Positions 50,701 through 61,400 of a stretch of DNA of 64,000 nucleotides are shown one piece after another. The stretch's first letter is position 1. Each line of letters begins with the position of its first letter. The notes below the pieces were generated by a model. That model was not told the DNA's origin. It did no database searches and saw only the letters and a program-made list of their open reading frames with translations. The translations under genes and the position numbers were made by a program. Where the stretch lies: positions 8,556,001-8,620,000 of the forward strand of contig OZ176051.1 of the NCBI GenBank assembly GCA_964247055.1, written 5' to 3'. Source of the stretch: Paragordius varius. Taxonomy: Eukaryota; Nematomorpha.

Positions 50701-51765
50701 ATCGCATTAAATGAGGCGAATGAATATAATGAGCGCAATACACCGCCATTAAAAGAAGCTCTAACTTCAAAACATAGTTTATCTGGATCTGAAACATCAA
50801 CATCTTCCATTGATAGCACAGATAAAATGATGCCACAAAATACAACGGATAATCGACAAACATCTGAATATGTGGCTTTAAATATGCCTCCTAACGGAAC
50901 AATACAGTCAGCGTTAAAGCACAAATTGGATAGACCTTTACCTAAACACAATAGTCTAATAAGGGCTTCCTTGGAGTCCTTAACAGCTTTAGTTAATGAA
51001 TCCATCACATATATGAGATTGAGGCATTGGAAAAATGCAGTTTTTCTCGTTTCATGTCTGTTTTGGCAATTAGGATCTAACATTATGTATTTTATGATTG
51101 CTGCTTATGGTAAACGTGCTGGCTTGAGTGGGCTAGCAAGTGCTGCCCTTATATCTTCCATAGGTCTGGGTGATTTAACTGGTCGCGTCCTAATAACCAT
51201 ATGGGGTATGGTTGAGATGTCGCGCACCAAAAATTTGAGCCGTATTAAAACAAAGGGGCATAAACTGCCTGAAAACTCGGAAGTCTCAAATCATTATCAC
51301 TCTAATACAGTCAACGTTACTGCTCAAACAAAACTTCAAGGTGCGCTAATACGCCGAGCTGCTCAAAGCTTTTTAATGAAAATTGGATTTTATTTGGCAT
51401 CGTTGTTCATTCACACACTCGTGAGTATTCTATACATCAGTTATCAGACAAGTAATTTTACCTATCTTTCAGGACTTGCTTTCTTGTTTGGCGTATTTTT
51501 TGGTGTACGCATAACTGTCACATCCAATTTGGTAGCCGATATGTTTGGTCCAACCAAATTTTTCCGAGCCTACGGGATTGTTATGGTGGCTTGTGGGTTA
51601 GGGGGTCTTGTGGGTTCACCCTTTTCCAGTTGGATTTCAGCGAGGTTTGGTAAACCGGTCATTATGTTTTATATTAATATCATTGCGTTTGGCATAGCTT
51701 TCATAATAAGTGTCGTGTGCTTTGCTACCAAAATCAAACAACTTCGAACATTGGCCAAGAAATAA
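47783..51765 (+). CDS. Monocarboxylate transporter-like protein, SLC16 family (4 exons)
   Basis: Exons: 47783-47876, 48215-48366, 50047-50254, 50342-51765; 625 residues. The SLC16 signature before TM1, DEGWAW (residues 12-17), and the TM5 region VVFDEKFILANALALSGVSVG-like block are present. A long Ser/Thr-rich cytoplasmic loop separates TM6 and TM7, and TM8 carries Asp429 and Arg433 (GDLTGR), the D-x3-R pair required for proton-coupled transport in MCT1. About 12 membrane segments are expected. Substrate cannot be assigned: lactate, pyruvate, aromatic amino acids and thyroid hormone are all known for the family. Intron 3 (50255-50341) is 87 nt and stop-free, so the unspliced reading stays open; splicing restores the SVGC junction typical of the family. 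An AATAAA overlaps the stop codon and another lies at 51851-51856. Confidence 0.9.
48391..48673. mobile_element. hAT-like MITE in SLC16-like intron 2
   Basis: 283 bp bounded by caggagtgtccaac and its imperfect inverted repeat (right end gttggacacacctg). Both ends are notably GC-rich (ccgcgggcc; gaggggtcgcgcg) against the AT-rich host. The CAGGNGTGTCCAA end is hAT-like. The left flank is a (TA)n run and no target duplication is evident. There is no transposase frame. Confidence 0.75.
49732..49920. mobile_element. AT-rich inverted-repeat MITE, copy 2, right end lost (SLC16-like intron 2)
   Basis: It begins tataccatttacaattcaaa, then shares attatgtgttttcgggataa, aactcatcattaat, aatatatccttatggc and agtttattatttttttattt with copies 1 and 3. 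The right inverted repeat is not recognisable, so the end is approximate. Confidence 0.65.
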
Positions 51766-51805
51766 AAGCGTGACATACCAATTTTTTGATGGATAAAATA
51801 GTCAG

Positions 51806-51841
<36 letters not shown>

Positions 51842-53007
51842 TGTAAATGTAATAAATTTACATTTTTAATTTTTTAGAATTGAAAAAACTATAAAAAAGG
51901 AGATCTCTTGGGTGATAACAAAAGTGAAACTTAATATATAAGAGATGGAAACCGTACCCTTTTCGGTTCCGTTCCATATTTTTTCGATTTCTAACCAAAT
52001 AGCCTCTCCCTTTAGTTTTTGTAAATATATATAATTCAGTTATATTGTCTTTCTCAAATAAGTTTGGTTTCATTATTTAAAATTACATGCTAAGATCCGT
52101 AAACTAAATCAACAAAATTTGATATGCATTCTTTATAAATCAGTAAAGATATTCAATGGTAATTTTGTCAAATAAAACTTTCCAAGGTCAATAAGATTTT
52201 TCAGTCATTCAACACTTGAATTTTTGGAATATGTAGGCAGAATTTTTAACTCTCACAATACCAAATTTATTTATTATAACGTGATTGGGATTCAAAAATT
52301 TACAATGCAAACCAAATTTGTCTGTTAGCATTGTAAGGGAATTTCTTTAGAACGTTGCCGTATATTGTGTCGTTTGTTATTAATCTAGAATATAGTTTTA
52401 TCTAAATTAACCACATAAGATTACAAACAAATTTCCACCTCTCAAATGTAATTGAAAGCTCTTTTGTTTTCAATAAAAAATCTCATCGGCATTATTTTCC
52501 ACGGTAGTCGCCTTTTAACTTCTACCAAGATTTCCTTCATGACAAAGTTATATTATAATGGGTTTGGTGATGTTTGATGAAGTCGGTGGATATCGTAAGA
52601 ATTGCAATGAAACCAACAGCTTTTTCAATCAAAGCTTGTCTAATTGTTTAATTCCATAATTGCCTAAACTAACCTATTATCAATCCCTGTTCATTGGAGT
52701 ATGGGTTCAAATCTCAGATTTTTTTATTAAAAAATATATGAGTTGGTATGTAATTATATTATCATCTATGTTATGCAAATTATAATTGAAGTATATTTTC
52801 GGGCAAGGACTTAATGTGAAAATAGCATATAAATTAATTATGTCATATAATTTATTTGGGGTCGTCTATAAAAATTGAATAATATAATAATTTTTGTAAA
52901 AATTGTCAGATTGTTGAAGTCGTTTAGTAAAGCAATAATTTTTAAACATTCTCAAAATAAAATGCATATAATTGTCATATAAGCTCAATCAAACATATAA
53001 TAATATT
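51766..53007. other. Tail-to-tail spacer between SLC16-like and RCHY1
   Basis: 1,242 bp of AT-rich sequence with a (TA)n run (about 51809-51838), AATAAA sites for the SLC16-like gene (51851) and, on the minus strand, for RCHY1 (52851-52856). No gene is seen. The short frame 51858-52073 (-) has no recognisable features. Confidence 0.6.
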
Positions 53008-55938
53008 TCAGATTTGTGAAGTATTGAATGAATCGCATTCCGGACAAGTGTAACCCACAATGTGAAATATGGCTTCAAAGGTCTATATAAAAAAATTAAA
53101 AATATAAAATAAATCCGCGACAAAAACCAAATTAAAATTATTTAAAAAATATTAACAAAACTACTTTTTAAATTAATGGTGAGATAATATTTTGTTATAA
53201 TAATCAAATTATAATTCAAATGTTCCAATACAGTTGAACACCGATTATTAAAAAAATAGTTAAAAGTTTCGATATGTTATGACGTATGATTAAATTAATA
53301 TAAAACAAAGGTAAAAGCTTAAATTTAATGTAAAATTTTTACAGTTTATATTAAGTAATATTAATATATTATAGAAAATATTAAAATTAAACATCTAAAT
53401 TTAAAAAATGTCCTATAATTTAAATTAAATCAAATAAAAAAGACAAAATGTTAGAATAATATATATTCAGTAAAGACAACAGTATTAAACCTTATTTTTA
53501 ATAATAAAGTTTTATTTTTGTTTTGCGAAATAAGGAATATTATATAAAAAAACAAGGATCAAAACACATTTTCTTTACAAAAAAATATTTGTTAGTTAAT
53601 CCTTACGAATAGTCTTTTTAATTTTAATTAAATATTTGGAAATATAAATTTATAATTTACATGTGAACAATCATTGCACTGAACATTAACTTTAACATTA
53701 GATAATTCTGGGGGCATTTGAGTTGTGGCGATTTCATCCTTCAAAAATTTCGCAATGTATTCATGTATAGTTTTGCGACAAATTGGACATTTGTAATCAC
53801 TAGTAAAATGTAATATATCCATCATAAAAAGTAAAAAAGACATGATCATATATTAAAAAAGCATTCGTTTAAAATACTAAAAAAATTAAATTTTCAAAAA
53901 TATATGATCATATTCGATGTATATAAAAACGAAATACGTAAAAAGTAAAAATAAAATAGGTGACTTACAAATTATTCCCCATCTCCTCATAACAAGTTCT
54001 ATACATTTATATATGGGAAAAAATATTATAAATTAAATTAATTAAATTTTGAAAAAAATAATAAAAATTTATAAAATATTAACTCATGGATTAAATGACC
54101 ACATTTATTAACAATACAGGGGATGGTAGATGTGTGGAGATCTTCTAAACATACAGGACAAGTCGTTTTACCAATATTTTCAATGCACTATATATAAGGG
54201 TAAAAAAATGAATACATTAATTTTAATTAAAATAGTAAAATTTTAATCAAAAAATTTTTTTTGCCCAAAAAAATTACTTGATGTTTAGTTCCTTTACGGT
54301 AACACATACCACATTTGTCATCATGGAAAAAATTTTCCCGGCCTCCAATGCTAAAAAAATAATAATATCTATATTAATCATAGCTTTCGAATTTGGGGTA
54401 GTATAAAAATCTACTACGCTTATGAATCATATTCAAAATGGCTAAAGGCTTTGAGATAATAAATGCGGTTAATAGGCAGAATGTAATTTTATCTGCTATT
54501 AGCCTAAAGCTAAAAATCGCACATTTTTATCGCGCATTAAGTTGAATTGAATGAAATTAAGTACAATATAGGGAAAAATGCGTCAACAAAATTTAAATGT
54601 TAATGTATATCACATGGATTATCTGAAATGTAAAGTATTATCGATATTATCAACCAAAGATTTATAATTTTACAGATAATCCTTAAAGGGGTTATTGGAA
54701 TTAAAACAACTATTCAGGGATAAAAACCTTAATACATTTTGTCCAACTAATATAAGTTACTATCCCTATTCAATATACAACAGATTCTTAATAGTTGGCT
54801 CTTGATCTGCACAAGGATTCTTTTCAAAGAGTTATTTAAATCAATTATTTGATTAATATTTTAATAATTAAAATTTATAATTTAGGTAGATCAGAAAAAT
54901 ACTATATCCTTATTTTTGGTTCATTACTATGCCCACAAAATAAGGATTTGCGGGAAAGTGCTCTTAACTTAAAACAATTATAACTTGAAAACAACGGAAT
55001 CATAAAAATCGTGAGATTAATTATAGTTTTTTAATTTTATAGGACTCATTGTAAAAGGGGGGTTATTAAAAGGGAGGTTAATTTTGTACTTTATTAAAAA
55101 GATATATTATATGAAAAGTTATCAAAAATGAGCCAAAAAATAAGCATATTTGAATAAGAGAAAACAAAATGGTATTCAAATTCTCTCAAAATATATGGAA
55201 TTATAGTTACCGACATATGCCACAACCTTCACAGTGAAATTGCTTTTTATCACAATCATCAAAAAGGCGACAAGGGATACAAGAATAATTGCCAAATTTT
55301 GTCCCACAATTGATACATTTGTCAGAAACCTATATAGATTTATCAAAAAGATATTAATAAATTATTTATTAAAGGAATGAAAAAATTATCAGGGTGTAAA
55401 TTTATAATATATATAAATTAATTAAAAATTTTCCAAAGTTTATGAAGATTTTCTATTATACATAACTAAAATGAAGCAATATAATGTTGATTTAAGAAAT
55501 AATTTGAACTAAATTTAACTACTTAAATTGTTTTTTTTTAAATTTCTAGATTATATTCTTTTCTAACCTTAATATATAACATTAATATACGGTTCATAGA
55601 TTCGAAGTTTTTTAAATTTTTGGATCTGGTAATATATTTTTCTTATAAGATCTGGTAAAGGGCCAAAATTAATTATGAATAAACCTCTTGAAACGTATGA
55701 CATAATATACACTGTAATTCTTCAACATGATTAGGTTCTAGTTTGTGAGTATTTTTTTCGTCATGGCATATTCGACAAGAATATATGTTGGTGGATGATC
55801 CATTGCAACAATTAACCTTCGAAATTTAAAAATTTATGTAACTTTTATCAAACATCTCCGTTTGTAATGGTTACAAGGGAAAGTATAAGTAGTATCTTTT
55901 TTACATTCTTCTGTGAAGGCCTCTTGTTTGTCATTCAT
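53008..55938 (-). CDS. RCHY1: RCHY1/Pirh2-like RING and CHY zinc-finger E3 ubiquitin ligase (8 exons)
   Basis: Exons in transcript order: 55938-55843, 55816-55685, 55329-55211, 54350-54278, 54187-54084, 53998-53969, 53799-53661, 53082-53008; 255 residues (human 261). The order is a CHY zinc finger (C-NHYKRRC, NCC, SCRICHDE, QCILC), a CTCHY zinc finger (KCINCG...CIPC...CEGCGICR), a complete C3H2C3 RING (CPVC at 150 to CPIC at 192, with KCGHLIHETC between), and a C-terminal zinc ribbon (CNDC...YTCPECDSFNT). All expected ligands are present. In the family it is a RING E3 that ubiquitinates p53 and other substrates. Intron 1 is only 26 bp, and exon 6 is a 30-nt microexon completing the RING. The start lies 120 bp from the divergent FCF1 start. 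Confidence 0.94.
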
Positions 55939-56058
55939 AAAAATTAAATGTAAAAAAAATTAAATTCCTTTTTAGACAGATGTTATAGACTTTTGATATT
56001 AGTCTCCAGTGTATCGAACTTTAAAAAGTTTGTTGAAGTGTGCTTTGAAAAAAATATT
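55939..56058. promoter_or_regulatory. 120-bp bidirectional promoter region RCHY1/FCF1
   Basis: The only sequence between the divergent start codons of RCHY1 (-) and FCF1 (+), so both 5' UTRs and core promoter elements must fit here or overlap the neighbouring exons. It is AT-rich and no obvious TATA box was singled out. Confidence 0.7.
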
Positions 56059-57701
56059 ATGAAACGGAAAAGCCGCAATAATACCGTCAAAAAAGTTTTG
56101 TCGTTAAGAGATTCTCGAATGTAATTTATTTTTTAATAAAATTTAGTGGAAAAGGTCGTGAAAAAAAGAAAAAATCAAAAATTAGTACTGACTTAAAACC
56201 GCCTCCAGTTAGAGAAATGTAATTAAAATTTATATTAATTGATAGAAAAACCAAATCCAACGCTTTGTTCTTTGATTATAATACGCAATTGGGTCCACCA
56301 TATCATATATTAATTGACACAAATTTTATAAATTTTAGCCTGAAAAATAAAATAGATATTTTTACTGGTACATTTATTAGTTTAAGTGTTTAGGTATGAT
56401 GGATTGTCTTTATGCCAAAGTTGTTTGTTACATAACTGATTGCGTGATGGGAGAAATCGAAAAACTTGGAAATAAATTTAGAATCGCGCTTCGGTATTTT
56501 TTTATTTATGATTATTTAATAAATTTTCACCCAGAACGATTTCCGAAACCGTTTTTGACGGTACTTTAAAGATTTTTTGTTTAAAGTCGTCGAAAATCGA
56601 AAAAAATTAGTTTTGTTTTAATTTTATGTGGATTCAACTGGTAAATGATGGGTGCGAATCAGGCGATAATTTTTGAAGCATTTTATACTTTATTAAAAAT
56701 ACAATATTTGGTTCAATATTATTTCACCATAATCAAAAAGCATTGCAATGTATTCATCTCGTTATGTATTATAAAAAATTAAACTAACTAATGAAATTTT
56801 TTTGAATGCTGGTTCAAATATAACAATTTTATATTGTAATATAAATAATTTTTTTATTCAGCCCACTCTTAATATAAATTCTCCATTGTTAAGCGGCAAA
56901 TTTTCTATCCAATTGCAATTTCGGCCCAAAACATAAATATTCAAGAATTTATAAAATAAACATATTCTTTTTTAAAGATGTTAAATAAATTCTACCGTTT
57001 GGGTTGCGATATGTAAATTACCTATTCAATTTTATATTTAACCGTAGTCATATATTACCTAAATCAGATCTTACATAAAAATGTTTTTATTTTTTCACCT
57101 TATAATTTTAATTTTTATACACATAGAATAGCGAAAGACCCAAGATTTGAGCGTATGCTATGTACGCATAAAGGCACGTATGCCGATGATTGTATAGTTA
57201 ATCGCATAACTCAACATAAATGTTACATGGTTGCAACATGTGACAAAGACCTTAAACGACGAATCCGTAAAATAAGTGGAGTTCCCATAGTTTATATCTC
57301 AAATCATAGGTGAGTGGCTTGATTTTTGATTTTGAAATTTCCAACAAAAACCACACGAAAAATTTGTAAAAACTAACTATTTTTGAGTAATGAAAATAAG
57401 TTTTAATTGGTGTATCTCTATAAAAATATCCCTTGAAAAAAGATTAGTGTAAACTACTATATGCAACCGTAGAAATATTGTTTCAAACCCATATTTTGTT
57501 ACCAGCATTATTTTGTTTTTAAAGATTTAAAATACTCATATTGCAACAGAATTGATTGCTAACACTAGCATAAATAAGAAACATTGAACATAAATATTGT
57601 ATAAATTTATTGAACATTTATGTATGTGTGAATGAATATATATTTTTTATAGATATACTATAGATGGGTTGCCTGATGCCTTTGGTGCTCCAAGAAGATA
57701 A
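56059..57701 (+). CDS. FCF1: FCF1/UTP24 rRNA-processing PIN-domain endonuclease (6 exons)
   Basis: Exons: 56059-56120, 56147-56218, 56246-56367, 56394-56493, 57127-57309, 57653-57701; 195 residues (human 198). A Lys-rich N-terminus (VLSLRDSR) is followed by a PIN domain with the acidic metal ligands in place: Asp69 (ILIDTNF), Glu106 (MGEIEKLG), Asp139/140 (YADDC) and Asp158/160 (CDKDLKRR). It ends with the FCF1 tail ([20 protein letters not shown]). In eukaryotes FCF1/UTP24 is the SSU-processome nuclease that cuts pre-rRNA at the A1/A2 sites to release the 18S 5' end; it acts in the nucleolus. The first three introns are 26, 27 and 26 bp; the last two are 633 and 343 bp. AATAAA occurs near 57796. 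Confidence 0.95.
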
Positions 57702-58181
57702 TTTATTAATTAATTAAATTAATGTGCAAAGAATTATGGACAAAAAATGCAGCTTGTATATATATATATATAATTAAATGTATGAATATAAAAAAATAAA
57801 TAATTTTTTAAAATTTATGGAAAAGCAATAATAATAATAATAATTTAAAAAGTCCAATTTTACTTATCGGTTATAAATATATTTAGGGCAACCAACAATT
57901 TAATACAAAAGCAAAAATCATACATACATAAATAAATAATTGGAAAAAAAATTACAGCAATAATTGAAATTAAAAAGACAAAACATAAGAACTAAAAGAA
58001 AATTTTAAAATGTCATACTTTTTTAAACTTTTTATCATTTATGCCTCAGTTCTTTAAATTTCAATTCTAAACGATAGGTTTCAACCTTTTTTCTTTATAT
58101 AATAATAATAGATTATATTTTAGTTTATACGTTTTATCTTTATAATTCCATTTCTACTGTATATCAATCAATTAATGTAAT
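57702..58181. other. Tail-to-tail spacer between FCF1 and striatin
   Basis: 480 bp of AT-rich sequence holding both 3' UTRs, short AT and ATA runs (about 57758-57774, 57828-57843) and the FCF1 polyadenylation-type signal near 57796. No gene is seen. Confidence 0.6.
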
Positions 58182-58355
58182 CTATAAAAGTACAAATATT
58201 TTTGCAATGGCATCGGCCCCAGCTGTGGCCATGTAAGAAAGAGTACTGTGCATAGCAATCGCATGAATGCTCTCATCAAATTTTTTTCGATGACAAGGAA
58301 TTTCTTGTAAACACGTCCTTTCTTTAAAGTCCCATAATCGAATAGAATTATCGTG

Positions 58356-58403
<48 letters not shown>

Positions 58404-61400
58404 ATGAAAAAATGGAGTATATTCTAAAAATCAAATATACTCGTAAAAAGCTCAGAAGAGAATTCTTAAGTAAATCATAATTAAGTGTATTTGCGACTAA
58501 AAAAGTTTATAAATGTTTACTTTAAGTATATTATCCATAAATTTACAAATTTGGCTTCGAATTAAAATGTATCATGCATCATAATTTATTTGGGTTAAAA
58601 TTAACATTTTTGGTGGGGAAGGGTGAATCTTTGAAAAAAAAGTTTAAACGTCTAATCTCATTAACATTTTTAGCAAAATATTTATTAGGATCCAAAATAT
58701 CTAGATTTATCTTTCATATCAATTTTATTAAATAAACAACATCTATAAAATAAATAGCTTATGCTGATGATCCGTTACACCTTCATTATAAATAAGATAC
58801 GTTTTTTACTTATTATCGGCACTAATTGGTATCTTCTTATAACATATATAAAAATCCTATATATTATCGAATTCCGTTACAAGTAAAATATAATAATACT
58901 CTAATAGTCATATGACGCGGGTATTAATTTTCCTTAACAGGCAATGATACATTGTATGAAATAAAAAAATAATTATGTTATCCATAAATTATTTTATCAA
59001 AAAACTACCCTACCAATTTTAAGAAAAAACGGAAAGCTATTGAAAATATAAATAGACAATTATATATACTTCCAGTTAATAGGTATAATCCATATGGGTC
59101 AAGGGTTAAGCATGAAACAGCATCTAAGTGAGCGTTCATAGTGTTCAACAAACTCCCTATATAACAAAAAATCAAAATAAAATTTCCACATAAATAATAT
59201 CATAACTTTTTACACTTCTCTAACATGTAAAAAAGATTTAAATAAAAAATCCAACGGTTTATTTATTACATATATGCTCATAACATAATTTTTGTAATTC
59301 ATTTTTTTGGGACTTTTTTAGATATTTATTGAAAAATAAAAAAAATTTGGTTGTTTATAGTTAATTTTACAAGAAAAAAAATATTAATATACCTTTAAAG
59401 ATGTCAAAAAATCTGACACGTTTATCTTCATGCCCGGTAACTAAGATGTGTAATGTAGGATGACATGCCAAACTAAGGATTTTTGATTCTTCCAATATAA
59501 AATATTTAATTACTAATTAACATAAACATCATTTATTAAATAAAATTACACTAATTGATGTATTTTTTTTGTTTCTTTTATTTATATTGCATTAAATTGG
59601 CAAATTACCCAATTTTATTTAACCCAAAATAATAGATCCATTTTACAAAACAATACCGACTTTATCTTTGGAAGATGCTATTTGTAATGCGTATTTTTAA
59701 TTTGTTTTCATTATTTTATAAATTTCATATTTTGTTATTTAAATATTTTTATATTCTTTAATCATTTAAATCAACAAATTGGATGCAATTACACTTAAAT
59801 GCATTAGTAGTGGAAGATTATTTCTTTCAAAATGAAAATACAAATTGCACAACAATATATTTATTAATTTCAATTTATATAAATCAATTTTCATTACGAA
59901 TACAAATTTTTTTTTATAACAAATCAAAGTCAAAAAATAACTTATATAAACTTTTATAAAAAAAGGACAAAAAATAAAACCTGTCTCCGTTTTATATGAT
60001 GTGACACATTTTTGCGTTGCTACATCAAACAAACTCAAACAATTGTATTGTAATGGTTTATCGGTATCGTTTACAAGTTTTTCCGTAACATAAAAACTTG
60101 CTACAATTTTTTCTTTATGATTTTCATATGGCAAGGTTTCTAAACACGTTCCACGGATATCTAAAAATATATTATGGATGTTAAGAAAATAAACACTCTT
60201 GTCGAACAAATTAATAAAGGGGCAAATAGTTATATTAATTAAATAAAAACGTATACCATGATAATCTTGTACGAATACATGAAATATAAGGTTGAAAAAA
60301 TGTTTTCATTTTCAAATGTCCTACTTGCAAAATAGTGTATTAATTTGAAATATACTTAATTAATCATGACTTAATTTAATGTGCGAAAAATCAGGCTTCC
60401 AGTCTGAATTTACATTGATTCTTCATAAAAGGTCAATTATCAGCGTAAAATAACTAATAAATCAAATAACCAACTAAGATTCTAGTGAATATAAAATTTA
60501 ATAAATTAAATGTTTATTACCATTATTCATTAATCATGTGATGATATGTTTATTAAAATACTGTTATAGAATAATTTTTTTGCGGATTTAATTACAAATT
60601 CTCAGATTTTTTCTAAAAAAAAATTTCCGTAATGCTGTTGTAAATTAACAACAAAGTTTCCCATGGATTTTTCGGTAAAAGGATCATTCAACTTATACAT
60701 AATGTACATTCACATTTTAGAAAATATGTGAAATTAATATTATTAAAAATATATCTAACTAATTCCAATAATAGTGTCAGTAAACCTAGTTTATGAATGG
60801 TAATAAACTTTGAAAAATTGTAAATAAAAAATGATAAATTAATAATAAACGGAATTGGCGCAGTTTATTAAACAAACACTCATTATGAGAGTCTCTTGTA
60901 TCCAAAAAAAATATTTTCAGTTAAATTTCAATTTGTTTATGTTATGTGTAACAAATTCTAACAATAAAAAAATCTGGAAAATTAAAATTCATATATACCA
61001 GCTATTTGTTCGGAATCAAATTTTTGAGGCAAAAGTGAAAACGGTTCCAAGTTTGCCAGTATTTGTCCAGTTGAAACGTTTAACACAATGCCTTCATCCT
61101 CTACTTTACCTTTAGAAAAATTAATTCTTTTTTTAAATATACCATTTACAATTCAAATTTATTTTTAAACAATTCATATTTACCCTTAAACAAATGAAAT
61201 TCACCCTAAAAATAATTTATGTTTTCTGGCTAATATAATTCATTTTTAATATAAAATAAATCTTTATGGCTTGGTTTATTATTTTTTCAGTATTATTTTA
61301 ATTTTAAATAAAATTTTATATATTGAAAACATAAAAAATAAAGCTAATAATAATATCAAAAACACATTAGGGTAATTTTGAAGCGTAAATGGTTTATATA

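Noticed and set aside
50553-51083. Long minus-strand frames opposite the SLC16-like cytoplasmic loop
   Set aside because: They are shadows of the coding exon. The sense strand has clear SLC16 features.
52660-52740. tRNA-like B box (gggttcaaatctc at 52703) followed by a T run
   Set aside because: No matching A box, acceptor stem or cloverleaf could be formed around it, and there are no other copies to suggest a SINE.
60855-61115. Plus-strand 86-residue frame in the striatin region
   Set aside because: It overlaps a minus-strand striatin exon that closes in phase with its neighbours, and it has no recognisable features itself.
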